Origin: Gibbula magus
Taxonomy: Eukaryota > Mollusca > Gastropoda > Trochida > Trochidae
Length of the DNA stretch: 64,000 nt
Direction: 5' to 3'
NCBI GenBank assembly: GCA_936450465.1
Contig: OW388305.1
Span: 41,616,687-41,680,686, forward strand
This document shows, one piece after another, positions 47,572 to 59,934 of this stretch (position 1 is the stretch's first letter; each line of letters opens with the position of its first letter). The position numbers were made by a program, and so were the translations under genes. The notes beneath the pieces were generated by a model. That model was not told where the DNA came from and did not search any database. It saw only the letters and a list, made by a program, of their open reading frames with translations.

Positions 47572-49420
47572 TTGACATCTACAATGACTTAAATAAATTT
47601 AAATGATAAATCAGTCATTGCACTGATGCAAAGTCTCCTGTGTATAGATGTAAAGCTTTCTGGAATGTTATCATATATATATATACTTGAAAAGACCGAT
47701 ATACTGGTCGAAATGAGCTCATCGTATTGTATTAAGGATGTCCGCTCCTTCCTGTTGAACTTAAAAAATAGAATACGATTAAGTAAAGATTTTTTCTCTT
47801 TTTTATTTACTTCATGATATTCTACGTCATCTACATACTTTTAAAAAAACAAATGAGATAAAGAAAATGTGACTTTAGAACCTCTAAAAAGTGCTTAAAT
47901 ACATAAATGGCCTAAATTTGACTAAAAATGGGGATTTTCAGAATATTTTGTGTCAAAGCTTAAAAAAACCCACACTACCATTTATATTTTTTAATCGATT
48001 TCGGTAGGGTAACATGAACTTTGTAACATATCAAAAAAGAAAAAAAAGTTTAATTCTAGAAATGTAGTATTTTTAAGTTTTTAGCAGTTTTTTTCTCATT
48101 TTCCCATAGACTCCCATGTTAAAACCCCACTATCTTACAGGCGTCATATCTCGAAAAAACCCACACTATTACGGATTGAACTACTTCAAACTTCACACAT
48201 ATTTCTTGGAGGTTGATATCCTTGGTTTCAAATTAAAATATTAGTAATTACAAAATGTGTCATTCTAAGGCGCCTGGTAGGATTTTAGTTTGAAGAACAG
48301 ATTTTAAGAATTATACTGCGGAATTAACAGAGTATACCTTTAATGCTTTACCGAGATATCTTTCTCCCGATTTGTTTAACAGTTTTATTTTTCGGTAGAA
48401 ATAAGCTTTATGGATTTGTTTATCTCGCAATTCTCGCAATTCAGATAAAATTAACAAAGAAACAGGGATTGCAGATCACTAAAAAATTCTATCTAACTAG
48501 CTATCTATCTGGTCAAGATAACGTATCCACTTTAGATTCTTAAAGTACACCATTGTGGGTTTTTTGTTGTTTTGATGAATGTGATATATAACACGCTGTA
48601 AAAAGCCTGTCTGAATTTCTTTTATCTCATCTTTCAAAATATTAAATTTTCCCCAAAAACTATCGATGAGATAATGGATTCTGGTGCCAAAGGGCCTCAG
48701 CGGAATAAGTATCTCAGAACGCACTGACGTCATTGATGGAAAAAAGTAGACGTTTCCAATTTGAGAAAAACTTATTTCATTTATCACGAATATTAAAGTA
48801 ATTTTTTCAGTATAGAGAGTTGATTTTCAACAATTTAGCTTCTGAGTGAATAGTAGAGATTATTGATCTATATGTCGGGGTTTGACTCGACAATTTCTCG
48901 CTGTAATGATTTGTTCCTAATATTTCAACGATTTTGATAACTTTTTTCATAAAACTGTCAAAGTTTCCCGCATTCAAAAGTCACTCCAATTATTTCAATT
49001 TATGTCCTGAATCGTGTGTCGAATTATAATGGTTTTCCTTCCAGCGCGGCAGAAGCCTTTGCGAAATGATTGAAACTGAATGGTATTGAAAAGTATTCGC
49101 AGTGCAAACAAATATGCTAAATATTTAAGAAAACATTTCTTTAAAAGATATTTCACTTTCTCTCGCTACCTTTTTATTTCGTTTTTCTTATAAGTTCAGT
49201 GTCTGTAACAGAAAATCAGGTCAACCATGAATTAGGTTAACGCTCTGCTATGTGCGTAACAATAATTTGTTAATTGTTCGTTTGTTGCTTTTTTATTTAA
49301 AAAAAACAACAACATATATCTGTCCGGAACAGTAGTGTACACCCTCTGGGAAACCCGAGGCGGTATTTATAAAAACTCTCTAAAAGTAACTACGCGATGT
49401 TATACAATTTGTTGCTGTTA
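47572..49420. other. no gene recognised
   Basis: AT-rich sequence with short unconserved open frames only. The text AAAAAACCCACACTA occurs at 47965 and 48156, a short direct repeat. Confidence 0.5.
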
Positions 49421-49430
49421 TACTTCGATA

Positions 49431-49673
49431 GAGTGAGTGAGTGAGTTTGGGTTTAACGCCGCTTTCAAGAGTATTTCACTTATATCGCGGCTGCTAGTAT
49501 TATGGCAGGGAGAAAGCTATGCACTGCGGTGAATCCTGCGAGCATCGGCTGGAACTAGCGAACCATGGGTGCGTGGTACTGCACTGAAATTCAGTGTAGC
49601 ATTGCACCCAAACTTTACTGCGTGTAGAACAGTTCTCTACTGCAGACAAAGTTGCCGTGCCCCTGGCGGGATT
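49431..49673 (-). mobile_element. 5'-truncated SINE with 13-bp target duplication
   Basis: Reverse-strand SINE body and tail. TACTTCGATAGAG occurs at 49421-49433 and again at 49674-49686, a direct target duplication. The insertion joins at GCCCCTGGCGGGATT, inside the tRNA-like head near the B box, so the copy arrived by 5'-truncated reverse transcription. Confidence 0.92.
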
Positions 49674-50122
49674 TACTTCGATAGAGGCACAAAACATGTA
49701 AAACAATCCTTAAATAACAGCAACAAATTTTGCATAACATCGCAATCCTTAAATGCATCCATATTTATTACCCATATGGTTGAAAATAACCGAGTTAATA
49801 TTATTATATGATCACATGTGTTCAGTGATGTCATATAATGATTGCTTCCTGACTAATTTTACGCGAATACAATGGAATAGAATGGGTAATAAGAAATTCC
49901 CACACTCGAAAGTGTCACATATGACTTTAACGAAACTCGTGCAAATTTAAACTGACGTGCAAAAGAAAGTATAACACTCAGTTGTATTTATCATAACAGG
50001 ATGTATAATTTCAAACTTCTCGAGTTTTCGACGTCGTATTCCAAAAGTGAATAGTGTTGGAAGTTGTTCTGAACAATTACATCAGTCAAAGAATACTTCT
50101 ACGTGTTTGGGTTTTTTTTAAA

Positions 50123-50150
50123 GGGGGGGGGGGGGGGGGGGGGGGGGGGG
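50123..50150 (+). repeat. run of 28 G
   Basis: A homopolymer of 28 G after TTTTTTTTAAA. The length should be treated with caution, since long homopolymers are prone to assembly error. Confidence 0.9.
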
Positions 50151-50347
50151 TTCTATCGGGGTATATTTTTGGAAACGAAATTCGAGAGGATATTCCTGTT
50201 TACACATATGTGTTATTAATACATGATTAAAACAGTCAAATTGAAAGATACTAATGAAAGTAACATTTTGATGACTTTATGTTTCACAACTTGATAAACA
50301 AAAGCGCGCATTTGTTGAAAAATTAAAACAATGACAAATGAAGCCCT

Positions 50348-50452
50348 CCCTTTAAGAGAGAATGTTGTTTTACTATTGGTGACAATATCATTTTCAAATA
50401 CATGTCATCGACTCATTTCAGCGAAAAAAACGGGCTATTGCCCCTTTTAATA
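50348..50452 (-). mobile_element. partial MITE, AAAGGGGCAGTAGC family
   Basis: Reverse-strand copy: TACTATTGGTGACAATATCA, CATCGACTCATTTCAGCG and GGGCTATTGCCCCTTTTA. Most of the interior is missing. Confidence 0.7.
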
Positions 50453-51305
50453 TTGAATTAATCGAAAACAAGTGAGTGTTATACTTCTTTTGCTCGTTAG
50501 GTTATGTATAACCCTCGCTCCCGCTCGGGCAATACACAAATTCACACTCGTTTCGTAGAAGTCATATGACATACTTCCTCGGATAATAATATCCATGTAT
50601 GCGTTGTCAATGTCATTTTCCTCTCATTGGGAGAGTTGGGAATAAATTACTACAATTATAGTAATATAAGGCCACATTTGAGAGCATTTCTATAAGATAA
50701 GATTTTTGCTTTGTGAAGAAAGGGCTGTTTGGAGCTATTTTACGGCTGCTTCAATGATTTCATACATTTATAGATGAACTGAATATACTGGATAATATAA
50801 GTTGGGGATGTCGGAAGTTTATGATTAATATTTCTTTTAGTATGTCAAGTAATAAATACATCAGTATTTATAATTTCCAGTATATGTTTCATATTTCAGG
50901 AATGAACAATATAGCATAAATTGAGGAATAAAACTGAATATGTATAATAGGTAAACGTGTAATTTACAAAATAATGAATCCGTGGTTTTGTAGTTTATAT
51001 CTACATAGGTGTAAAATATTGAGTCGGCGCCATGATTTGTTTACTAATGTCACTTACGTATGCAGTTGACGCATCTCCAGAATCGACCAATCAAAGGATG
51101 GAACAAACTCTGTACATTGGAGGCTAGAACCGACCCTGCGTCGGAGTCTACACTTGTCCCACTGCAAGGAAACATAACTTTATGTCAATATGAACAGATA
51201 CTTCAAGTTTTATCGAAGTTTATAACCAACATGACGAACTTGACTTGACTTGACGTGTATTTTAGCCTTGTCAAATAGTGTCCATTATATGGAGATGGCT
51301 TCTAT

Positions 51306-51658
51306 TTAAAGGGGCAGTAGCACGTTTTTTTGCTCAAAAAAGTCGATGAAATATATTTGAAAAATAATTTCACCAATAGTAGAACACCCTTCTCTCTTCG
51401 GAAAATCAAGTTTAAAATGAGTGTACATGGTTCAGTAAAGCCATGGGAATTGTTTTTTGTCATTCGAAATAACAAAATGTGTTCACAATAAAATTGCCGC
51501 CATGCAATTTTTGCTTTATACGAAACACCATTATTAACACTACAGATATTAAGTTTGTGTAATAAGATGTTTTACCCTCTAAAGTAAATATAAATGACAT
51601 TTTAAATGGAAAATTTGAAAAAATAAAATTTGCAAAAAACGTGCTACTGCCCCTTTAA
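51306..51658. mobile_element. TTAA-flanked MITE, AAAGGGGCAGTAGC family, copy 2
   Basis: Begins TTAAAGGGGCAGTAGCACG and ends CGTGCTACTGCCCCTTTAA. The interior matches 44405-44772. Confidence 0.9.
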
Positions 51659-51854
51659 CCTGTGCCAAATTCGTTTCTTAAATAAATAGAACATATTGTC
51701 AAAAGCTTGACATTTTTCAATTCTCGAACTAACAAAATCACCAAACATGATGGATATGTCCTCTGTGTGTCTGTGCCTTTTCAATTATTTAAATTTCTTG
51801 GTACATTTTCCTGTGATGCCATTTGTGCAATAAATATTCAGCCTGCCAAGGGCG

Positions 51855-52050
51855 CATCTTCCAACGCAAGGTTTATTCCATCACTGGCTAATGTAAGGCC
51901 TGCCGCATTTCCTTTACTTTCGTGTGCTGGTGTAGTAGAGCACACTGTGAAGTCCAGCTGCAGCACACCACAACACTAGCACAGGAAAGCTAAGGAAATG
52001 CGGCAAAGCTTAAATTAGACAGTGATGGAGATTGGCTTGCGATGGGAGTT
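51855..52050. mobile_element. foldback MITE, related to CTTCC-GCAAGG family
   Basis: CTTCCAACGCAAGG-TTTATTCC and CCTGCCGCATTTCCTTTACT face AGCTAAGGAAATGCGGCAAA and GCTTGCGATGGGAG, with imperfect arms. Confidence 0.65.
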
Positions 52051-52243
52051 AATTGGGCGTTGACTGGTTGGTTTAAATATACGTTATACACTGAGAAAAA
52101 TATAATTAACAAATTATTTATTGAATACGTCTCTGTACATAGTGATTTACTTACATATTTTACAAAGAGAGGAGGTACAGAATGGGCAATGTAAACATAG
52201 ATGAGAAGAGATATGATATAAAACATATTAATATGCTATACAC

Positions 52244-52358
52244 TGACTCCTTTCACAAAGCACTAAGGTGATCGTAAGTCTCTAAGGTAACCTTAGTGCA
52301 ATTTTAAAGAATTGGAGTTAAGGTTAACCTTAGTAAAGGTTGCTTTGTCAAAGGAGTC
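52244..52358. mobile_element. palindromic MITE
   Basis: GACTCCTTTCACAAAGCACT faces GGTTGCTTTGTCAAAGGAGTC, with inner AAGGTAACCTTAGTGC and GGTTAACCTTAG. A related end lies at 52684-52712. Confidence 0.78.
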
Positions 52359-52404
52359 TCTGCGTGTAATTTTTTACTGGCTGATGAACGGTTGCACTGA
52401 CTGG

Positions 52405-52500
52405 GTAATTTGAGTACAGATTCTCCTGATAAAGTTTCCCATGGGTGATATAGTGGAGAGTAACGGAGCATATATAAAACCATGGGTAACCGAGGATGGG
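52405..52500. mobile_element. partial copy of the CATCCTCGGTTACCC element
   Basis: GGGTAATTTGAGTACAGATT, ATATAGTGGAGAGTAACGGA and CCATGGGTAACCGAGGATGG match the arm of the element at 57639-58034. Confidence 0.75.
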
Positions 52501-53123
52501 AGTGACCAAGACGAAATATTTCTCAATTTAATTTCAATGAAGGCGGGAAGATATATATACTTTCAATTGTATCTCTTAATTCTGAATTTATTTTCAAAAT
52601 ATCGTTATATGGGTTATTCTTTATAACTTTATAAATCGTCAAAAATGTGTGTTGAAAGGAAAATCATTTTCTCCCGAAAGAATCCTTAGTAAAGGTTACT
52701 TTGTGAAAGGACACCCAGACCTAATGAAATTGCAAGGTCGTCTGTAATGAGAAACAAAAACAAAGATATAAACAGAGCTCAAGGCCGCCTCAGTGAAAGT
52801 TGAACATTATCGAATCAAGACAATTGTAAGCTACTGACCGTCTCGGACGAGCAACGTTTACAGGGAAGACAGAAATCATGGTTCGTGTTGGCTTGCTATG
52901 TTGTGACAATCGCGTGACGTCACAATACAAATTATGTCGTCATAAGCAACAAGACGCCATTTCGCGTCTCAAGGCACATTTGTCAATCTAGATGAACACT
53001 TTTTAAAATAAATTTAATAACAGAGTAGCCTTAAAAGTTAGCAATAAACAAACGTCTGATATATATTAGTAACCACAAGGCCGAAATAATCTGTGTTTGG
53101 TGTGGTTTATTTAAACATATTTT

Positions 53124-54032
53124 CACACCGTAGGAACGTGTACCTACGCCTGGAAATTGTTACTCAACGGAAGTGAACGAATTTCTCTGCGAGAGTCCAG
53201 TTTGTTTTTGTGCATTTGGTGTAGGAATTTGTTTGATAAATCGGTTTTCAGGTACTTATGAAAAGATATATTTCAGGCTGTAAAATAGTAGACATTAGTA
53301 AACACAAAGTTGTTTTTAGAAATGAGAAGCTGAGCAGAACTAGCTTAAAAGAGACAGTTTTATGTGAGGCTGCATGCCGAAAAAATATATTTGCACACAA
53401 AGGCGTTCGATATATTGTTTTAAAACAGACATTCGATTTTTTCAAATATATGTCCAAAAAGGCTGATATATATTTATCAAAACTAGAAAATTTAGTCAAA
53501 ATCCAAAGAATAATTACTGAGATATTTATATTCAATGACTGCTGGTATAATATCGTGGTGAACACGTTCCTAAAGTAAACACCAAGTGGCCGTAATTCGT
53601 TCACCACCCCCGTTAGTATCTCGTTCACTTTGTTTTGACACCACGTGTGGTTTAGTGGTTCTAATTTTGTTATTTGTTAATAATTAGTCACAATATTTCG
53701 CACATATGCCCATATATGGATGTTTCACAACATGGTAAAAAATATATGAGTATTTTTTATGGATTTTCTGAAAGCAAGGTAATATCAAACACACGTAAGT
53801 TCCACATGCGAAATTCGACTTCTAAATTGTGATGTCACAGTCGACTGAGGGCACATAATGACATTATCTTTCGTCTACGGATTCACCGGTGTCTACCATT
53901 TGAATGATTTCACAGCCTGAAAGATTTTTTCTCATTAATACCTAAAAACCGATTTTTCCAACAAAATATTACACCAAATGCACATTCTTCCGTTGAGTAA
54001 CAATTTCCAGGTGTACACGTTCCTACGGTGTG
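53124..54032. mobile_element. 909-bp foldback element with 5-bp duplication
   Basis: The ends CACACCGTAGGAACGTGTAC and CCTGGAAATTGTTACTCAAC face GTTGAGTAACAATTTCCAGG and GTACACGTTCCTACGGTGTG. ATTTT directly flanks both ends (53119-53123 and 54033-54037). Inverted similarity extends about 170 bases inward. A 106-codon open frame at 53258-53578 shows no recognisable motif, and I do not call it a gene. Confidence 0.85.
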
Positions 54033-54102
54033 ATTTTATTCAATAGAAATTGATTGGCAAGCAAGCCTAAACGGCTTATATTAATGCCGCTCTTTGTTTG
54101 AA

Positions 54103-54400
54103 GTAGGGGAAGTAGCTCTTTTTCGCTCAAATAAGTCGATGAAATGTATTTGAAAAATAATGTCACCAACAGTAAAACACCCTTCTTTCTTCGGAAAGTC
54201 AAGTGCAAAAATGAGTGTGCATGGTCCGATAAAGCCATGGGGATCGAATTGCTTTATATGCAACACCGTTATTACAACTACGGATAATCGGTGTGTGAAA
54301 TAAGATGCTTTACGCTCCATAAAGGACATATATACTATCATTATAAATGGATAATTTGAAGAAAGGTAAATTTGCAAAAAACGTGCTACAGCCCCTTTAA
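54103..54400. mobile_element. MITE, AAAGGGGCAGTAGC family, copy 3 (diverged left end)
   Basis: Left end GTAGGGGAAGTAGCTC is altered; right end CGTGCTACAGCCCCTTTAA is intact. The interior AAATAAGTCGATGAAATGTA is shared with copies 1 and 2. Confidence 0.8.
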
Positions 54401-54639
54401 AATAGCAATAATTATTACAAAACAGATTATGGTTGCGACTACTCTATTGGTTTTATATCACGTCCACTTTAGCTCGTTTTACCTTTAAGGAATACAAATA
54501 GATTAAGTGAAGCAAATTTAAATTTTATTATGAATTAAAAATGTGCTATCAATGCCAATTCAAGTGACAATATGGCACAATTGTTGAAAGGGCAATCGAG
54601 TATGTAACTGATTCACATTGAGAAATATTTTTGTTAAAA

Positions 54640-55320
54640 ACCTACTTATGAAATCAATCGCTAGAGAAATCTTTTATCCGCAACGTGAGATATGTTATAT
54701 GATTTGTACATCACAACAGTCCGATGAAATTTGGTTTTGTAAACAAACAGGCCTTCCTTTATTGGGTGAAAAACGTGCTGCGCATGCATGTACACGGCAA
54801 CAAGCGATTCCGAGGCGCCTAGGGTTGTTAATTTCACAAGTCGCCATAGCAACCCACGAAAAGCTCGTGCTTCTCGTGCTTCTATTACTGAATGTGTTGA
54901 TTGTTATATAACATGTTTCTAAATTCCCTGTGAATATACAACATATTTACATTTATCCTCTTAAATAATTAAATAATTTGTATTACATGTTTTCTACTAT
55001 GACACATATGTTATCTATATATCCTCATTGATTATATAATTCAAGCAAAATACCTACATGGGTAAAACTTTATTTCAATATCTGTAGGAACTACGTTGAA
55101 TGGAATAGTAAATAAATAAACACCATTGTTTGTTTACAGTGTGTGAGTAAGACCAAAATGGTTTGCATTGAAAGTAGTAGACTTGATCTATATTTAGACT
55201 GGAACACACCTTTACTAATTATTTTGAGTTGAAAAAATCTGCGAAAAATAAATATATAGGCCTATATTTCAGTGCAATATTTGTTTTTAAAAAATTTCGG
55301 TATATGTATCAACATACTCG
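54640..55320 (+). repeat. dispersed repeat related to the 60914 element
   Basis: Shared blocks include AGAGAAATCTTTTATC, CAATTTGGTTT (diverged), GCAAGCGATTCCGA, CGCCATAGCAACCCA and a TCTATATTTAGACTGGAA-ACACCTTTACTAATT stretch, in the same order as 60970-61745. Terminal repeats are not evident. Confidence 0.65.
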
Positions 55321-55352
55321 AAAACTATATAGGCCATTGCTTCGTTATGTTA

Positions 55353-55600
55353 CTCCCGCCACGGGTTCCCAACTTTGTTTGCAGTAGAGTACTGTTCTAC
55401 ATGCAGTAAGGTTTGGATGCAATGCTACACTGACACACATTGCAGTACCGCCCATGGTTCGCTAGTTCTAAGTAGATGCTCGGTTATTCACCGCAATGCA
55501 TAGCCAACATGGTGTTGCAGGCTTTCTCCCTGCAATGATACTAGCAGCCAGGATTTAAGTGAAATACTCTCGAAAGCAAAAGCTGTGTTACAACCCCACA
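55353..55600 (+). mobile_element. diverged, 5'-truncated SINE
   Basis: Body and tail of the 23406 family with more changes (TTTGTTTGCAGTAGAGTACT, CCGCAATGCATAGCC, GAAATACTCTCGAAAGC). Confidence 0.82.
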
Positions 55601-55605
55601 AGTTT

Positions 55606-57138
55606 CATTTATACCTTTTAGCTCATCATGGCTGAAAGGGCCTTCGTAATCTGTGGGTGTCCGTAAACTTTGTTTTACATTTTTAACTCTGTAATAAGAT
55701 AAATGTTGAAGCTTATCATAAAGGTCAATTCACAAGCTTTCAAACGCAACCAATTTTATCCCTGTAGCACAAACATTCAGCAAATATGGCCTATTCCTCA
55801 ACATTCAGTACCAAATCAGTCAAATGATACTGTTTGTTGTGTATTGAAATCTGACCATAGTGTGGCCATAAAACTGTTCTAAGTTGCCCGGTGATTCATT
55901 GAGGGGTGGGTGGGGCACTAGAGGTTTCTCGTTATAGGGGTATATATTTCAAGTTTCTTGTGTGACTGGTCCCTTTGAAAGAATTACAGGCCTCAGAGAT
56001 ATATTTAAAATATATTCGTTACTTCTTTCTTAGAATGCAAGATCTATAATAATTAAATTTTGTGTTGACATACCTTGACCAATATGGATTATATAAATTG
56101 ACACGTTGTTGACTTTGTTAGTCTTAGAGAAAAAGAGAATCTTACCCGAGAAAATTTTTGCAATTTCGTAAAATTTATATGGCACACTTTTGAGTGTAAT
56201 AATCTCTTTGTTATCCATCCTTTTGGGTTCTATGTAAAAATAGCCAGGAAAAGGCCCAATTCTCTTAGCTTCATTGATGTCACAAACAATTGTTTATGGC
56301 GTCACAGACGACGAAATACGGGAAGCCACGGTGAAAGAATGGTTGCTAGGCAAATGTGATAATTGCAAATGTGCTCTTATAAAAAGTATTAACTTGGTTA
56401 TTTTCAACTATATTGGTAATAAAATTAATTATTTAATACCTGATGAGCTACAGAGCCAATTGCTCTATTTTCTGTCACAATCCCTGTTTTTACAAGCTAA
56501 ACTTGTACAGACTGAAGTGCTTCAATGATCAAATTAAAATTCAACATATTGCAGAAACCAATCTGGAGATTCTGTCCACTGTGTATTTATCTTGTTTCAT
56601 AAACAACACTAACCATATAGGTTTGTTTTGTTACTGTTTTATTCTTCTATTTCATTGATTTGCAATTAAAACATGAAATCAACAAACATAAATATATATT
56701 AAAATAGGTCTTCCTTTCATACTGAGCATTCACGAGATCCACACATAACAATCACTGAATCATAATCATTAAAATAATTATTTGACAATATTGGTCCCAG
56801 GATAATACTACTCATGGAAAAGCTAATCATTACACCAGTCTGATTAAAATAGACACATTTCCGAGAAATAAAAGATGCATAATAGTATAATTATCGAGAT
56901 ACGAACTCATATTGTTCGGAGGTTTCCTAGCAAAACTGTCTGATAACAACCCGTATGCTTTCAATTCAGTTAACCAATCTCAAGACCTCCAACAAAAGTT
57001 TTTGGTGTGAGAAGCTAGGGGCAGATAACTCCAAACAGCTATCTGTTTGTCTGTTCCGAATGCTTTCAAAACAGCGACCTATGCGAAACCATGATGTGAT
57101 TGGTCGGCTATTTGACTGGGCTTTGTCTGCGCTAAACT
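55606..57138. other. no gene recognised
   Basis: AT-rich sequence with short open frames and no recognisable domains or transposon ends. Confidence 0.5.
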
Positions 57139-57148
57139 GGTACAGAAT

Positions 57149-57221
57149 CATCTTCCCACGCAAGGCCTAACTAGCGCCAGTCTCCAACTGGCTAAATTAG
57201 TTAGGCCTTGCGTGGGAAGAT
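57149..57221. mobile_element. very short palindromic MITE with 10-bp duplication
   Basis: CATCTTCCCACGCAAGGCCT faces AGGCCTTGCGTGGGAAGAT. GGTACAGAAT flanks it at 57139-57148 and 57222-57231. It is a minimal member of the CTTCC-GCAAGG family. Confidence 0.85.
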
Positions 57222-57404
57222 GGTACAGAATATACGCCTATACGGTGTGTTCTCAGACCTTGTGGCATGGAATCTATAGAACCATTTCGTATCCCCATAT
57301 GAACTATTTTATATTTTTAATTCCTCGGAACAGGGTTGATTTTGATCAGACTGCCATTACACATGAGAAAATATTTCAATATTTGGCTTCATCAATGTAT
57401 TTGT

Positions 57405-57508
57405 TTCCACTAAACTACTACAATACCCTGATTCAATGTGCGTGCAAAAATCCATCCAGCCACATCAGTGTATTCGTATCCACTAAACTACTACAATACC
57501 CTGATTCC
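57405..57508. repeat. short direct repeat
   Basis: CCACTAAACTACTACAATAC followed by CCTGATTC occurs twice, about 70 bases apart. Confidence 0.85.
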
Positions 57509-57638
57509 CCGCGTCCATTAACTGTTGTTTTGCTGTAGATTAGTTACTCTTCACTGTATATAGCATGTATTTTTTCGGTCAATGAAATGTCAATGATAGC
57601 GGATATACAAACACTGATGGAGAAGGATGGTATTTCAT

Positions 57639-58034
57639 CATCCTCGGTTACCCATGGTTTTATATATATATATAAAACCATATGCTCCGTTACTCTCCAC
57701 TATATCACCCATGGGAAACCTTATCAGAAGAATCTGTACTAAAATTACCCGCCCTTGGCCGGCGTAAGCCAATCAAACTGCTACGCAGTTTGGACCTGTG
57801 AGCCAATGACAATTCATATCACTTCATTTCAAAGCAAGCGAGGTCATTGTGTTAGCCCTCCGTCACCGGTTATCTCCCATGACCATTTCCGTCTTAGCCT
57901 ATTGACCATTTTCTTTGGTTACTGACTTCGTCACGCTGGCCAAGGGAGGGTAATTTGAGAACAGATTCCCCTGATCAGGTTTGATATAGTGGAGAGTAAC
58001 GGAGCATATATAAAACCATGGGTAACCGAGGATG
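57639..58034. mobile_element. 396-bp MITE with 10-bp target duplication
   Basis: The ends CATCCTCGGTTACCCATGGT and CATGGGTAACCGAGGATG are inverted, with inner GCTCCGTTACTCTCCACTAT and its complement. GGTATTTCAT flanks both sides (57629-57638 and 58035-58044). A 9-10 bp duplication would suit the Mutator-like superfamily; that assignment is an inference. Confidence 0.88.
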
Positions 58035-58171
58035 GGTATTTCATAAAACTTGAAGGAAATGAATTAGAAATACTTGCCATTTAGATAGTGAAGAAATATA
58101 ACATTTAGATAGTGAAGAAATATAACATAACATAACATAACATATAATATGGTTTTGGAAGAAATATAACA

Positions 58172-58300
58172 TGGCGAAATGGTCGTGTGGTAAGCTGTTG
58201 ACCGTGTACAGTCAATGCTGGCGATAGTTGCTCCAAGGGCGTGGGTTCGAATCCAGTATGGAATTCAGTCCGAAAGAGTCCAAGAATTTGTACTATTGAA
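58172..58300 (+). mobile_element. second type of tRNA-derived SINE head
   Basis: GGCGAAATGGTCGTGTGGTA carries an A-box-like sequence, and GGTTCGAATCC at 58243 is a B box. The intervening part is longer than in a normal tRNA, so this is SINE-like and not a tRNA gene. Confidence 0.6.
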
Positions 58301-58812
58301 GGTAATGTTATCCCAAATATAACCATGTTACAGGAAATGAGTGTATATTTTTCTTAACAAAAGGAAGAGGGATAGTGAAACATAAGTATTTCACACCTAA
58401 GAGTATAAAAATGTATTCATTCTTTATAATAATAAACAGTTAAACAAATCAATCAACTAATTGTCAAATTATCAAAGAAGTCTTACATTCTACTAAATTT
58501 GCAAATTTGTAAAACTGTCAAAAACTGAACAAATATTTCAAACATAATGACATAATATGAAATGATTTGAAACAATGTACAGCAGTACCATAAGAACATT
58601 AGTTTTAGCAAATCACCACTTTATTAGAGTCACTAAAAAAGTTATATTCCAAATAAAAACAATTCACTCTTTGGTCATATTTTATTATTTCCGTTTCCGC
58701 CATAATCAGCCTTGATTGCAACATGATATAAATAAATTGCTTTGTGATCTGTGAGATTAAAGGTGCATTCATTGTGTTGTTAGTGGTCACATATGCCTAA
58801 TGTTATAAGTAG

Positions 58813-58905
58813 AGGGTAATATCCGAGTAACTCTCCATTCCTTAAAAATAATGGAGCCGAGGCCCATTATTTTTAAGGAATGGAGAGTTACGAGGATATT
58901 ACCCT
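58813..58905. mobile_element. palindromic MITE
   Basis: AGGGTAATATCCGAGTAACT and CTCCATTCCTTAAAAATAAT face the near-perfect complement ending ACGAGGATATTACCCT, with 42-bp arms and a loop of about 9 bases. Confidence 0.82.
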
Positions 58906-59934
58906 ATTTAATTTACAGTTTTGCTCTTTTTTCAAAATTGCTTTAAAAAGTTATTAAATTAAATTTCTACTTAAAAAATATGATGTGATGTGTCACTCTC
59001 CATTACTGAAAAATAATTGAGTGAAAGAAAAATAGGATGACGTCACAAGTGTAATTTATTGGTATTATTCTATTGAAAAGTACTGTCAACTATTGTTGAG
59101 AATTAAGATTTTGATGACAGTCAATTGTAAAGTAAAGATTTAAAGGTAAAAGTAGTGATCGAAAACCAGACAATCCACTATTTTGACAGACAGACAAAAA
59201 CAATTTGGGTTGATATTGTTTGATAGGGCATATAACTACTATGCGTGTAAATAGGATGTGTAGTTTCTGCTTCTGCACGTGCATAATGCGGTTGCTTGAT
59301 TTTCATTATGATATATTTGACGACTGGGGATGAATATGGAACTCGAGTGAACTGAAATCAGCATATTTGGTATGTTGGCAGGTACGTATTACAACCAAAT
59401 AAAATATTATGAAACACATTAGATGTATCTTTAAAGAATGAGCTCTACAGATATATGTTGTATGTATGTTAATTAATAAATACTGCATATGAAACATATT
59501 ACGCAAATATTTCTATGAATATATATTTGAATTTATAATTTTACAATTTTATCGTCTGTCCTGCAGGCTACTACCATGCTGAGATCACAGCCGGGTTAGA
59601 GCCTGGGAGAGACGCACGTGCATTGCGTGTGAGTGCTTTTATGCCACTTCAGTCAGTTAAACCACATTAACGTTGACACAACAAGACATTGTTGATTAGT
59701 TTAACTAAACATTAGTTGTAACTTTGTGAATAGTCTATGAATACATATGTATTATTATTTAAACAAATTTAAATTAGATAAAGTACAGCATTTTTCACTT
59801 CACATAATGTATGATGGCGGATAGTCGGTGACATAACCTCCGCTTTATGGCTGGATGAATGAAACTTTCTGTTTCAGATTATGTCGAAACTTTTCAATTT
59901 GGATATCTGTCTGTCTTTACATAGGGACTTGAAA
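58906..59934. other. no gene recognised; probable 3' flank of the minus-strand gene
   Basis: AT-rich. A clear AATAAA on the minus strand close below 59935 is not evident, so the 3' end of the minus-strand gene is unresolved. Confidence 0.4.

Larger units (their letters stand above)
49905..50578. mobile_element. diverged inverted-repeat element
   Basis: Left arm CATATGACTTTAACGAAACT-CGTG and AAAGTATAACACTCA face GTGAGTGTTATACTTCTTTT-GC and CTCGTTTCGTAGAAGTCATATG. The interior holds the 28-G run and a partial AAAGGGGCAGTAGC-family MITE. Confidence 0.6.

Noticed and set aside
53258..53578. 106-codon frame inside the 909-bp foldback element
   Set aside because: No motif recognised, and the antisense strand is also open over the same region, as expected of palindromic AT-rich sequence. 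Recorded only as part of the element.
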